This document shows positions 1 through 8,680 of a DNA stretch of 64,000 nucleotides, piece by piece (position 1 is the first letter of the stretch; each line of letters starts with the position of its first letter). A program made the translations under genes and the position numbers. The notes under the pieces are model-generated. The model saw only the letters and a program-made list of their open reading frames with translations. It searched no databases and was not told the origin of the DNA. Source of the DNA: Nonomuraea cavernae (GTDB taxonomy: Bacteria > Actinomycetota > Actinomycetes > Streptosporangiales > Streptosporangiaceae). The stretch is taken from NCBI RefSeq assembly GCF_014646355.1, contig NZ_BMNH01000004.1, forward strand, positions 201,100-265,099, given 5' to 3'.

Positions 1-786
1 CACGGCGATGATGGACAGGTCCAGGCCGGAGGCGCCGAACCAGTCGTGGAACAGCCGGGAGGCGGTGCCGTCCTGGTACATCGCGGTGATCGCCCGGTTG
101 ACCGCCTCGCAGCCCTCGACGTCGCCCTTGCGCATGCCGACGCCCGACCGCTGCTCGTTGAACTGCGCGTTGACCAGCCGCAGCCCGGTCCCATCCTGGG
201 TGGCCAGGCCGGCCAGGATGACGTCGTTGGTGGTGATGGCGTCGACCCGGTCCGCCTTGAGCGCGGCCAGGCAGGCGGCGTAGTCGGGCACCGGCACCAC
301 CTGGGCCGCCACCTTGCGCTCCTCGACCACCCGCTGGGCGGCGTTGGCTCCCTGGACCTCGCAGATGCGCCGCCCCTTGAGGTCGCGCACGTTGCGGATG
401 CCGGTCTCGTCCTTGCGCACCAGGATGTCCTGATAGGAGATGTGGTACGGCCCGGCGAACAGCACCTTCTGCTTGCGGTCCATGCTGATCGTGTAGGTGG
501 CCACGACCAGGTCGGCCCTGCCGGAGGTGAGCACCCGCTCGCGGTCGGCCGCCAGCACCGGCACGAACTCCGCCTTCTTGCCGAGCTTGCGGGCGATGTA
601 GCGGGCCACGTCCACGTCGAAGCCCTCGAACGTCCCGTCGGCCTTGCGCAGGCCGACCGAGGGCAGGTCCGGGCGCACCCCGATGACGACGGTGTCCTTG
701 TCCAGGGCCGACTCCTGCCCGCCGGTGCCACAGGACCCGGCGAGCAGCGCGGCCACAGCCAGCACCACCAACGGCAGCCGCTTCAT
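1..786 (-). CDS. glnH: GlnH-like amino-acid-binding lipoprotein (3' end cut by window edge)
   Basis: Extracellular solute-binding protein family 3. The N-terminus is a lipoprotein signal: MKRL, a hydrophobic stretch, then LLAGSC with the lipidated cysteine at residue 19. A periplasmic-binding fold follows (VVIGVRPDLPS, FEGFDVDVARYIARKLG, a DRVDAITTND segment). The ATG overlaps the stop of the upstream membrane protein (ATGA). In mycobacteria the orthologous GlnH binds aspartate/glutamate and signals through GlnX to PknG; the presence of both partners here supports the same role rather than simple transport, and no permease or ATPase gene is adjacent. The C-terminus lies beyond the window. The ligand is inferred from the family and context, not read from the sequence. 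Confidence 0.85.
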   Translation of the reverse strand, partial: MKRLPLVVLAVAALLAGSCGTGGQESALDKDTVVIGVRPDLPSVGLRKADGTFEGFDVDVARYIARKLGKKAEFVPVLAADRERVLTSGRADLVVATYTISMDRKQKVLFAGPYHISYQDILVRKDETGIRNVRDLKGRRICEVQGANAAQRVVEERKVAAQVVPVPDYAACLAALKADRVDAITTNDVILAGLATQDGTGLRLVNAQFNEQRSGVGMRKGDVEGCEAVNRAITAMYQDGTASRLFHDWFGASGLDLSIIAV

Positions 787-2144
787 CGGTACTCCTTCAG
801 CCGGGGCCAGACTCCCGCGAGGACCAGCAGGCCGATGCCGCCGATCGCGAACGGGAGCAGCCGCCACAGGTTGTCCAGCGCGCTCTGGCCGGCGCCGACG
901 GCCCGCTCGAACACCTTCTGGTGCCGCTCGGCGATGGCCAGCAGCGTCTTGTCGTAGGCGTCGAACGCCTCGCGCACCGGACCCAGCCGGGCGGCGACCG
1001 CCTCGCTGTTCCGGCCGCTCATCGCGAGCGCGCGGAATCTCGTGTCGGCGGCCTGGAAGGCGGTGAACGCCTCCAGCGCCCGCCGGCCGTCCGGTCCGCC
1101 GAGCTGGGCGCCCATCAGGCCGAGGTAGCCCCCGCTCCCGCCCCGGACCGCGGCGTGGTAGGCGTCGAGGTTGCCGGCCGGCAGGTAGAACACGGTCTGC
1201 GCCTTGTCCAGATAGGTGTGCTCGTAGGTGTCGGCCCGCACCTTGTCCAGCAGGAAGCGGCTCTGGTCGCCCTGCATGCTGTTGCTGATGGCCCGCGCCC
1301 TGGCCACCGTGAGGATCGAGTCGAACCCCTCGGACTTGGCCGCTCGGAGGTCGCCGGTGTTCTGCCCGAGCACGTTCATCCCGGAGACGAGCGCGACGGC
1401 GGTCACCACGGTGGCGGCCAGCAGCGCGGGCCCGAACACCCGGCGGAACCGCCGGGTCAGGAAGACCTGCAGCCAGATCAGGCAGCCGAGCGCCAGCAGC
1501 CCCGCCACGACCACCGCGGCCCGCACGGCGGGCACCGTCAGGTTCTTGTCGTCGTAGGTCTCGCGGACGATCGTGCCGTTCTCGAGCGTCAGGTTGTACG
1601 CCTGGGGCAGCAGGACCCGCCGCATCAGGTCGGTGGCCTGCCGGTAGATCTCGACGACCTCGTCCGGCGGCGGCCCGGCGGCGTGACCGGCGCGGGTGTC
1701 GAGCAGCAGCGCCTGCCCGGCCAGCCGCTCGTAGCGGCCGAGCCCGTCGAGCACCGACTGCACGGTCCGCCGCTCGGCCGGGTCGTCGCCGGACAGCTCG
1801 AACGCCTTCATGAGCGCCTGGTTGGCCTCGGAGCGCCGCTGCTCGTACCTGGCCAGGGCGGCCCGGCGCTGCTGGCCGTACTCTCTGCCCATCAGCAGGG
1901 CGTCGGCGACCTGGGCGTCCATGTCGCTGAGCCCGAGATACAGGCCCGCGGTGGCGACGACCTGAGGGCCCGCGTCGCGTCCGATGACCCGCAGCCCGTC
2001 ACCGGCGCTCGCACTGCCGACGGCCAGCGCGGCGAAGAGCAGGGCGAGCGAGGCGACCGTCACGCCGGTGATGACCCGGATCCGGCCGGGCACGCTGCGG
2101 CGGCGGGCCGGCGCGGCCGGGGGCCGGGTCTGGACCACGGTCAC
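783..2144 (-). CDS. glnX: GlnX-like four-helix membrane receptor
   Basis: Membrane protein of 453 aa with four predicted transmembrane helices: about residues 20-45, 205-230 and 238-262, and a last one near 427-447 ending in PRLKEYR. Large helical extracytoplasmic segments lie between helices 1-2 and 3-4. This topology, and its place directly before a GlnH-type lipoprotein in an operon with PknG, match GlnX, the transmembrane component linking GlnH to PknG in mycobacteria. I chose the GTG at 2144 because it overlaps the stop of the FHA gene (GTGA); a longer reading would run antisense through that gene. Its own stop overlaps the glnH ATG. The homology is by architecture and context; the sequence itself is not strongly motif-bearing. 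Confidence 0.75.
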   Translation of the reverse strand: MTVVQTRPPAAPARRRSVPGRIRVITGVTVASLALLFAALAVGSASAGDGLRVIGRDAGPQVVATAGLYLGLSDMDAQVADALLMGREYGQQRRAALARYEQRRSEANQALMKAFELSGDDPAERRTVQSVLDGLGRYERLAGQALLLDTRAGHAAGPPPDEVVEIYRQATDLMRRVLLPQAYNLTLENGTIVRETYDDKNLTVPAVRAAVVVAGLLALGCLIWLQVFLTRRFRRVFGPALLAATVVTAVALVSGMNVLGQNTGDLRAAKSEGFDSILTVARARAISNSMQGDQSRFLLDKVRADTYEHTYLDKAQTVFYLPAGNLDAYHAAVRGGSGGYLGLMGAQLGGPDGRRALEAFTAFQAADTRFRALAMSGRNSEAVAARLGPVREAFDAYDKTLLAIAERHQKVFERAVGAGQSALDNLWRLLPFAIGGIGLLVLAGVWPRLKEYR

Positions 2145-2800
2145 GGCGTGCCCTCCCGGATGGTGATGACGGTCCACGCGCCGACGTGGATCCGGTCGCC
2201 GGCGGCCACGGGGACGGGCACGTTGACCGCGACCGGCTTGCCGTTGACCCGGGTGCCGTTGGAGGAGCCGGGGTCCACCAGCGTCCACGAGCCGTCGTGC
2301 TGGGCGAGCAGCACCGCGTGCAGGTGGGAGACGCCCGGGTCCTCCGGCGGGCCGGTCAGGTCGATCTCCGGCCGGGCGTCGCGAGCCCGGCTGCGCCGCC
2401 CGATGCGCACCTGCTCGCCGGCCAGGGCGAAGGAGCGCTCGGGACAGTACGGCGGGAACGCCACGGCGCTCGCGTCAGGCCCGCCCTGGGCGATGATCTC
2501 GTCGTAGTAGGCCCGGTCGGCCGAGGTGACCGCCTCCCAGCGAGCGCCGGTGGACGGCACCTGGACGGGCGTGCCGCCGCTGTAGTCGTGGCCGCACACC
2601 TCGCAGAACTGCCCGGCGCGCGGCGTCCGGCAGATCGGGCAGCTCTCGGCGCCCGCCTCCGCCGGAGCCGAGGCGGGCGAGGCGGGCGAGGCGGGCGAGG
2701 CTGGCGAGGCGGCGGGGGCCGGGGCGCCGGCCATCTGGCTGCCGCAGGTGTCGCAGTAGTCGTCGGCGCCGGACGCGTGGCCCTGGGGGCAGATCGCCAT
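2141..2800 (-). CDS. Zinc-ribbon and FHA domain protein
   Basis: A 219-aa cytoplasmic adaptor. The N-terminal zinc ribbon has C4, C16 and C19 in a DDYCDTCG context. A low-complexity Ala-Ser-Pro linker encoded by a 9-bp tandem repeat follows, then a second ribbon (CPIC...CEVCG). The C-terminal FHA domain shows the usual phosphothreonine-binding features: GRRS, VSHLHA and SSNGT. In actinobacteria PknG phosphorylates the FHA protein GarA/OdhI to control 2-oxoglutarate dehydrogenase; this protein is in the same operon as PknG but lacks an obvious GarA-type N-terminal ETTS motif. It is more likely a docking or readout protein of the operon than GarA itself. Start and stop overlap both neighbours (ATGA, GTGA). 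Confidence 0.85.
   Translation of the reverse strand: MAICPQGHASGADDYCDTCGSQMAGAPAPAASPASPASPASPASAPAEAGAESCPICRTPRAGQFCEVCGHDYSGGTPVQVPSTGARWEAVTSADRAYYDEIIAQGGPDASAVAFPPYCPERSFALAGEQVRIGRRSRARDARPEIDLTGPPEDPGVSHLHAVLLAQHDGSWTLVDPGSSNGTRVNGKPVAVNVPVPVAAGDRIHVGAWTVITIREGTP
2670..2714 (-). repeat. 9-bp tandem repeat (five copies) coding Ala-Ser-Pro linker
   Basis: Five head-to-tail copies of GAGGCGGGC (plus-strand reading), the last two imperfect. In frame they encode a repeated Ser-Pro-Ala linker between the two zinc ribbons of the FHA protein. Repeat number is likely to vary between strains. Confidence 0.9.
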
Positions 2801-4092
2801 CAGCTGCCCTCCCCGTCCTTGCGCAGCCGGCTGGTACGGACGGAGCCGGTGTCGAGCTCGATCTCGTCGGCCTTGTCCACGCCGCGCCGCAGCCGGGCGG
2901 TGCCGCTGTGCGGGTCGACCTCGACGACCTTGTCCAGCAGCCGCGCGGTGTCCGAGCGGCCCGACTCCGTGGCCAGCTGCCTGGCCTTGGCCAGGCGGGC
3001 GGTCGCGACCTCGACCTGGCCGGCGGCGCGCGCGCTCAGGCCGTCCTGGATCAGCTCGTGCAGCTCGGCCTGGCCGGTGTAGTGGGCGACCTTCCGGTTG
3101 ATCTGGGTCGAGGCGGCCAGGTCGTCGGTCCACTGCGCGAGGACGTTGCCGCTGGCGAGGACCTCCTGCGTGTCGGGCCGCAGCAGCTTCACCCAACCGG
3201 CCCGGATCTCGCTGCCGACCTGGCCGGGCGGCACCTCGACGCACAGGTGGTACTCGCGTTCCTCCGCGCCCCAGGAGCCGGTGGGGTAGTCGCCGGTCAG
3301 CGGGTTCACGTCGGTGCGCTTGCCGGTCAGGTCGAGCAGCGTGGGGGAGACCTGCTTGACGAACTTGAGCGTCGCGGTCTGCGGCACCCACACCCGCATC
3401 ACCAGCTCGGCCAGCGTCTTGCTCATCGACGTCTGGGTGATCTTGCGGAAGAAGTCGGCCAGGTCGCCCTGGTTCCTGACGAAGTCGAAGGTGCCGAGCA
3501 GCGCCTCGGCGACCTTTCGCAGCTCGCCGGGCGCCCAGTCGGCGCCCACGCCGAGGCTGTCGCAGACGAACGCGCCCTCACAGCGGGCCAGCGCGGCGGC
3601 GAACACGTCGGCGCGCTCGTTGTTCTGCCCGTCGGTCATCAGGATGGCGTGCCTGATCGCGTTGGGATGGGCGGCCAGCAGGTCGGCGGCCAGCAGCAGC
3701 CACTGCCCGATGGACGTGCCGCCGTTGGCGCTCAGCCGGCCGATGGCGTTCTGCGCCTCGGTACGGGTGGCGCGCGAGGCGCGGACCAGCTGCCGGCCAT
3801 GCGGGTAGATCACCCTGGCCGTGTCGGTCCCGGACACCACGGCGAAGAACACGCCGTCACGCAGACTCTGCACGGCCGTCGCCGCGGCCTGCCGCGCCTC
3901 GCGGATCTTTCCGCCGCTCATCGAGCCCGACGTGTCCACGATGATCACTTCGGCGGCCTCGGCGGGGGTGGCGGACGTCGTGGTGACCGCTCCGGTGGAG
4001 CCGATGGTGAGGATGGCGTGGACCTCGCGCCCGTCGGTGGACAGGAACTTGTTCTGGTCGATGTGCAGGCTGAAGGTGGGCTGGTCACCCAT
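2800..4092 (-). CDS. vWA domain protein (TerY-like)
   Basis: A 430-aa protein with a von Willebrand A domain. The metal-ion-dependent adhesion site is complete: D53-x-S55-x-S57 (VDTSGSMSGG), plus a later MTDGQNNE motif. The region after the vWA domain is beta-rich followed by a helical C-terminus, and no signal peptide is visible, so it is probably cytoplasmic. It lies between a PP2C phosphatase and an FHA protein in a kinase operon. That arrangement resembles the TerY-P triad (vWA + PP2C + kinase with zinc ribbon) described in tellurite/stress gene neighbourhoods. Its role here as scaffold or kinase/phosphatase target is inference. The ATG at 4092 overlaps the end of the phosphatase gene by 8 nt. 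Confidence 0.85.
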   Translation of the reverse strand: MGDQPTFSLHIDQNKFLSTDGREVHAILTIGSTGAVTTTSATPAEAAEVIIVDTSGSMSGGKIREARQAAATAVQSLRDGVFFAVVSGTDTARVIYPHGRQLVRASRATRTEAQNAIGRLSANGGTSIGQWLLLAADLLAAHPNAIRHAILMTDGQNNERADVFAAALARCEGAFVCDSLGVGADWAPGELRKVAEALLGTFDFVRNQGDLADFFRKITQTSMSKTLAELVMRVWVPQTATLKFVKQVSPTLLDLTGKRTDVNPLTGDYPTGSWGAEEREYHLCVEVPPGQVGSEIRAGWVKLLRPDTQEVLASGNVLAQWTDDLAASTQINRKVAHYTGQAELHELIQDGLSARAAGQVEVATARLAKARQLATESGRSDTARLLDKVVEVDPHSGTARLRRGVDKADEIELDTGSVRTSRLRKDGEGS

Positions 4093-5011
4093 GCGGTCCT
4101 CCTAGGGGGATCAGGACGATGGTCACGTTGTCTTGGCCGCCGGAGTCGAGCGCGTGGCGCAGCATCGCGCGGGCCATCTCGAGCGGCGTGCCGGACCGGG
4201 GGAAGGCGTATCCGGCGAGGTAGCGCCAGAGGCCGTCGCTGCAGACCAGCAGCAGCCCCGGTCCCGCCGGGGCCAGGGTCCGCACGCGCGGCTCGACGTC
4301 GCCCGCGTCGGCGCCGAGCCAGGCGGTGATCTCGCCGGTCGGCGCGGCGTCGTCCTCGGTCAGCTGCTCGCCGGTCGGCTCCGCGCCGGTCGCGGCCGGT
4401 GGCGCGCCCACCGGGCGGGTGTCGTCGGTGGTCAGGGGCTCGACGACCCGGCGGGTGTCGTCGGTGGTCAGGGGTTCGCCCGCGGGCAGCCAGTAGGCGC
4501 GGGTGTCGCCGGCCCAGCTGATCGTGATCTCGCCGCCGGTGACCACCGCCGAGACGTACGTGCAGGCGGGGGCGTGCTCCACGGAGCTCGCCAGCTTGGT
4601 CACCGCGTGTCCGGCCAGCTCGAACGCCTCCACGGCCGAGGCGCCGCGGGCCAGGGCGGCGGCCGCCGTCTCCACCGCCACGGCCGAGGCCTCGTCGGCG
4701 CGCGGCGAGCTGCCCACGCCGTCGCAGACCACCGCGACGGTCGCCGTGCCGGTGGACAGCAGCGCCATCGCGTCCTCGTTGCGGGCCCGGCGCAGGCCCT
4801 TGTCGGTCACCCCGGCCGCGCCGCCGGCGAGCTCGATCTCGGCGTGGTCGCGGCCGGTGGGCTGGCGCAGGCCGCACCGCTCGCAGTAGCCGTCGGCGTC
4901 CACGGCGGGCGCGCCGCAGCCGGCGCAGGCCGGGGCGTCGAGCCGCTGGCCGCACGCCTCGCAGAAGGAGTCTCCGGCCAGCACCGGAGCCTCGCAGACC
5001 GGGCAGTTCAC
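4085..5011 (-). CDS. PP2C-type Ser/Thr phosphatase with two N-terminal zinc ribbons
   Basis: A 308-aa protein. Two zinc ribbons lead: C3/C6/C17/C20 and C29/C32/C43/C46. They are followed by a PP2C catalytic domain with all metal-binding motifs: GLRRARNEDA, VVCDGVGSS, SWAGDTRAYW, VCSDGLW and GGQDNVTIV. It should dephosphorylate Ser/Thr residues, presumably of the operon kinase or its targets. The GTG at 5011 overlaps the pknG stop (GTGA), which supports the start although it is not ATG. A 36-bp tandem duplication inside the catalytic domain adds an extra copy of an EPLTTDDTR segment in a loop before the ITAWLG motif; it leaves the metal ligands intact. Confidence 0.92.
   Translation of the reverse strand: MNCPVCEAPVLAGDSFCEACGQRLDAPACAGCGAPAVDADGYCERCGLRQPTGRDHAEIELAGGAAGVTDKGLRRARNEDAMALLSTGTATVAVVCDGVGSSPRADEASAVAVETAAAALARGASAVEAFELAGHAVTKLASSVEHAPACTYVSAVVTGGEITISWAGDTRAYWLPAGEPLTTDDTRRVVEPLTTDDTRPVGAPPAATGAEPTGEQLTEDDAAPTGEITAWLGADAGDVEPRVRTLAPAGPGLLLVCSDGLWRYLAGYAFPRSGTPLEMARAMLRHALDSGGQDNVTIVLIPLGGPHG
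4415..4478 (-). repeat. 36-bp tandem duplication inside the PP2C gene
   Basis: A GCGGGTGTCGTCGGTGGTCA block starts at 4415 and again at 4451 (period 36). In frame it gives two copies of a PLTTDDTR loop in the phosphatase. The near identity of the copies suggests a recent duplication. Confidence 0.85.
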
Positions 5012-7146
5012 AGCCACGTCCTGGGGCGTACGGCGTTGGCCTGGTCGATCAGGGCGTGCCGCTCGTGGCGGGAGTCGGCGGCGACGGCCAGCTTGCGGAA
5101 GATGCCCTCCAGCCGTCTGCGCACGCCGGGTTCGGTGAAGGCGGCGCCGGCCACCTTCAGCCCGGCGGGCGGGGAGCCCGCGGTGTCCAGCCAGGCCAGC
5201 GCGGTCTGGAGCAGCTCGGCGGTCATCGACTCGCGGCGGCGCGGGGCCAGGTCGGGCAGGCGCTCCAGCCGGTCGGCCGCGGCGGTCAGCTGCTCGGGCC
5301 GGACCGTGTCCGGCCGGGGCTGCCTGGCGACGGACGCCACGAGGGCGAGCTGGGCGGCGATCCGGTGGCTCGAAGTCGCGGGCACCTCGTCGAGCACCGC
5401 CACCCGCCCGGCCCGGGCCAGCCCGAAGGCGGCGCTGACGTGGCCGTGGTCGGTCCGCCACACCGTCTCGTACCAGCGGACCGGGTTCTGGCCGGAGCAC
5501 TCCAGGGCGAAGGCCAGTGCCAGCTTGGCCGCGAGCTCGCCGGGCAGCAGGGAGACGCACGCGTCGAACAGCGGGACCGCCCGCGCGGCCTGGCCCTGGG
5601 CCAGGGCCAGCACGCCGCGATACCAGGTGACGCGCCAGTCGCCGGGCAGCGTCCGCTCGGCCTCGTCCAGGGCCTGGACGGCCTGGTCGGAGCCCTGTTC
5701 GGCGAGCAGCCTGGCCCTGGTCAGCAGGGTCTCCGGCGTCCTGGCCATCGCCGCCACCTGGGCGACGAGCTCCTCCGGCTCGTGGCCGACCAGACCGGCC
5801 AGCGCACCGGCCGCCGGATCCGCCGGGTCCGCGAGCGGCACCGGCAGCGCCTCGGCCGCCTCGCGCGGGTCGAGCGGGTCGAAGATCGTCCGTTGGTCGG
5901 CGGACAGCGCCGCCCCCGCCGCGACCCGCTCGGGCCCGAACAGCGGGGAGTGCGCGGGGTAGGGCACGCCGTCGGCGATCGCGCTGACCTCGCGCAGCAC
6001 GCCGACGAGCTGGGCCTCCATCTCCTCCGCGCTCTGGAACCTGGCGTTCGGGTCGGCCGCGGTCGCCCGCCGGAGCAGCCGCGCGAAGGACTCGTTGCCG
6101 CAGTCGTCCGGCAGCGGGGCGGGCACGCCGCCCTTGGCCGGGCTGAACGACGGGATGGCCAGCACCGCGAGCGTCCTGGCCACGGTGTAGAGGTCGGAGG
6201 GCACCGACGAGGGGTGGGTGTCCAGCTCGGGCGCGTGGTAGCCGACCGTGGCCCACGACGTGCCGGGCGGCGAGCCGAGCCGCTGCACCGCGCCCAGGTC
6301 GATGAGCTTGAGCCGCTTGCCCACCCGGATCACGTTGGCGGGCTTGAGGTCGCAGTAGACCAGGCCCTGCTCGTGCAGGTAGCCGAACGCGCGCAGGACC
6401 TCGCGCCCGTACATGAGGGCCTCGCGCAGCGGCAGCGGGCCCTTGCGGCGCAGCTCGTGCAGTGACTGGCCGCCGACGTACTCCATGACGATGTAGCCGA
6501 GCCCGGCCGAGCGCTGGAAGTTGAAGATCTTGACGATGTTCGGGTGGTCGACGGTGGTGAGGAACCTGCGCTCGGCCTCGGCGGCAGCCAGGGCCTCGGC
6601 GTCGGCGGTGTTGAGCAGGCCCTTGAGCACCACCCAGCGGCCGTCCAGGTTCTCGTCGGCGGCCAGGTAGATCCAGCCGAGGCCGCCGTGGGCCAGGCAG
6701 CCCAGCACCCGGTACTGGCCGGCGACCAACTCGTCCTTGCCCAGCTTGGGAGTGAAGGAGAACTGCGTGCGGCAGTGGGGGCAGAACCCGTCGGGTAACC
6801 CGGGCCGCCCCTGCCGGGACCGTCCGACCGGCTTTCCGCAGGCCGGGTTGGCGCAGAACCGCTTCTCCTCGGCCACCTGCGGATCGGCCATGATGGCGCT
6901 CGCCGGGTCGCGGTAGGGCACCGAGGGCAGGTCGGCGAGCTCGGCGAGCACCCCCGCCCGGGACCGTCCGCTGCTGACGGGGCTCGTCATGGGCCGGCTC
7001 ACCGGCCGGGTGTGCGGAGAGTCGCCTGCCGGGGACGACGAGGAGGCCGCCACGGGCGGCGGCGCGGCGCTCTCCGCGTGACCGCACAGGTCGCAGTAGC
7101 CGTCCTCGATGGTGCCGGTGCAGCCGGGCTGCCGGCAACTGGTCAT
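5008..7146 (-). CDS. pknG: Serine/threonine protein kinase PknG
   Basis: A 712-aa soluble kinase close to the roughly 750-aa mycobacterial PknG. Order: an extra zinc ribbon (C4, C9, C18, C21); the PknG rubredoxin-like module (C98, C103, C122, C125); kinase domain with glycine loop LAHGGLGWIYLA, catalytic Lys175, catalytic loop VYCDLKPANV and LIDLGAV in place of DFG; then a helical TPR-like C-terminus. Loss of the HRD arginine is typical of PknG. The first rubredoxin pair is spaced CxxxxC rather than CxxC, which is unusual. The ATG at 7146 overlaps the upstream stop (ATGA). PknG couples amino-acid sensing to TCA-cycle/glutamate control in related bacteria; its setting with PP2C, vWA and FHA partners is a clear expansion of the simple glnX-glnH-pknG locus. 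Confidence 0.95.
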   Translation of the reverse strand: MTSCRQPGCTGTIEDGYCDLCGHAESAAPPPVAASSSSPAGDSPHTRPVSRPMTSPVSSGRSRAGVLAELADLPSVPYRDPASAIMADPQVAEEKRFCANPACGKPVGRSRQGRPGLPDGFCPHCRTQFSFTPKLGKDELVAGQYRVLGCLAHGGLGWIYLAADENLDGRWVVLKGLLNTADAEALAAAEAERRFLTTVDHPNIVKIFNFQRSAGLGYIVMEYVGGQSLHELRRKGPLPLREALMYGREVLRAFGYLHEQGLVYCDLKPANVIRVGKRLKLIDLGAVQRLGSPPGTSWATVGYHAPELDTHPSSVPSDLYTVARTLAVLAIPSFSPAKGGVPAPLPDDCGNESFARLLRRATAADPNARFQSAEEMEAQLVGVLREVSAIADGVPYPAHSPLFGPERVAAGAALSADQRTIFDPLDPREAAEALPVPLADPADPAAGALAGLVGHEPEELVAQVAAMARTPETLLTRARLLAEQGSDQAVQALDEAERTLPGDWRVTWYRGVLALAQGQAARAVPLFDACVSLLPGELAAKLALAFALECSGQNPVRWYETVWRTDHGHVSAAFGLARAGRVAVLDEVPATSSHRIAAQLALVASVARQPRPDTVRPEQLTAAADRLERLPDLAPRRRESMTAELLQTALAWLDTAGSPPAGLKVAGAAFTEPGVRRRLEGIFRKLAVAADSRHERHALIDQANAVRPRTWL

Positions 7147-8330
7147 CGTCCGCCTCCGTTGATCGAACTCTGGTAGAGGGCGACGGCCTCGGCCGCCTTC
7201 GTCAGGTCGCAGGGGGCGGTCCACAGGAGTGACCGCGCCCGCTCGTACAGCCGGGCGGCCTCCTGGTCCTCGGCCCGGCCCTTGCGCACCGCCATCGCCT
7301 GGCAGGCGCCGAGCCGCCCGCGTAGTTCGTCTCGCCGGGCCACCAGCCCGTACAACGCCTTCGCCGTGGTGCGCGCCTGGTCGGCCGCCTCTCGCGCGGC
7401 CCGCTCCAGGGCGGTCAGCCGGGCGGCCCGCCGCAGCCAGCCCTCGGTCGAGACGTCCAGGGCGTCGAGCTCGCCGGTCAGCTCGGACATCGCGCTCCTG
7501 GGGGCGGCCTGCGGAGGCAGGGCGATCTTGACGACCACCGCGCCGTGGGCCAGCCGGGCATCGCTCTCCGCGGCCCGTACCCGGTCGAGCGCGGCCGCCA
7601 GGTCCTCACGCCGCCTGCCGTACTCCTCCCTGGCCCGCAGGGCCTGTTCCAGGTCGGCGCGGCAGCGGGCGAGCAGGGTGGTGATCCGGTTCAGCTCGTG
7701 CTCCGCCGGGGGCGAGCCGAGCGGGTCCTCCAGGGCGGCGGCGCGCATCCGGCTCAGCTCGTCCGCCGTCAGGTCCAGGTCGAGCGGCTCGCCGAGCCGA
7801 TCTCTCAGGCCGGTCACCGTCCGCAGGTCGGTGGCCGCGGCGTCGAGGCCCGGGAGGGCGGCCGACCAGGCGGCGTCGATCTCCGCCAGCGCGTCCGTGG
7901 CCTCCTGGAAGGCCGCGTCCATCCGGAGCACAGTCTGGTCGAGGGTGAGCCGCTCGTCCGTCGCGGGTAACAGGGAGCGCTGCTCGACGGGCTTGGCGGC
8001 GGCCTTCAGCACCACGGACGGCCCGGCGAGCAGCGCCGTCAGCTCGGCCAGTTGCTCGGCGCCCATCCGGCTGCGCGTGGCCCTGATCCGCTCGGCGTCC
8101 CGGAGCACGCCCCGGTAGGCGTCGTGGAGCACCCAGAGTGCGGCCAGCGCGGCCTGCGCCGAGGCCCACCGCCGCTGGGTCGCCCCGCGCAGGGACGAGC
8201 CCTTGAGCAGTTGGTACGTGGTGTGCGACTCCAGGTCGAGCAGGTCTCCCGAGATGCGGTCACGCTCGTCGGCCCGGGCGCGCAACGCGTGTTCGGCGCC
8301 CTCCCTGCTCATGGGTGGTCCCAGACTCAT
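7143..8330 (-). CDS. Helical/coiled-coil protein, first gene of the PknG operon
   Basis: A 395-aa protein with almost continuous Ala/Arg/Glu/Leu-rich helical sequence and several heptad-like stretches (for example near RADLEQALRAREEYGRRREDLAAALD). It has no catalytic motif, signal peptide or membrane segment. I do not recognise a named family. It opens the operon and ends in an ATGA overlap with pknG, so it is probably a partner or scaffold of the kinase system. I chose the ATG at 8330 because GGGGAG lies 5-6 nt upstream on the coding strand; an internal ATG at 8312 is the alternative. Confidence 0.75.
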   Translation of the reverse strand: MSLGPPMSREGAEHALRARADERDRISGDLLDLESHTTYQLLKGSSLRGATQRRWASAQAALAALWVLHDAYRGVLRDAERIRATRSRMGAEQLAELTALLAGPSVVLKAAAKPVEQRSLLPATDERLTLDQTVLRMDAAFQEATDALAEIDAAWSAALPGLDAAATDLRTVTGLRDRLGEPLDLDLTADELSRMRAAALEDPLGSPPAEHELNRITTLLARCRADLEQALRAREEYGRRREDLAAALDRVRAAESDARLAHGAVVVKIALPPQAAPRSAMSELTGELDALDVSTEGWLRRAARLTALERAAREAADQARTTAKALYGLVARRDELRGRLGACQAMAVRKGRAEDQEAARLYERARSLLWTAPCDLTKAAEAVALYQSSINGGGR

Positions 8331-8489
8331 CACGCTCCCCGTGAACCGGGCCCCCGATACCCGCTCAACCCGGACAACGGCCGCCGTATCGGGTTGGTTC
8401 CTGCGTAGTACTCGGCGAACCCTGACTTGTCCCTGATTCAACCCTGTGTCGCCTGCAAATGACTTAAATGATCTCTTATTGTCACGGAC

Positions 8490-8648
8490 ATGGGACGCAT
8501 CATCATGGTCGCCGCGGTCATCGTCGCCGCGCTCTTCCTCCTCGGCCCTCTCGTGGGCTTCGTCTTCACCCTGCTCAAGTGGGTGCTCATCCTCGGCGCC
8601 GCCGCGCTCGGCGTCGTGCTCCTCACGAAGTGGTTCGCCAGAACGTAG
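8490..8648 (+). CDS. Small two-helix membrane protein (52 aa)
   Basis: A short ORF beginning MGRIIMVAAVIV and ending TKWFART. Nearly the whole protein is hydrophobic and forms two transmembrane helices around an FTLLKW turn. Codon use is strongly GC3, as in neighbouring genes. It is divergent from the PknG operon, separated by about 160 bp, and lies just upstream of the glycosidase gene. Function unknown; it may be a small membrane-stress or modulator protein. Confidence 0.6.
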   Translation: MGRIIMVAAVIVAALFLLGPLVGFVFTLLKWVLILGAAALGVVLLTKWFART

Positions 8649-8680
8649 CTTCCGCTCGCATACCGGCGCATAGTGGGTTG

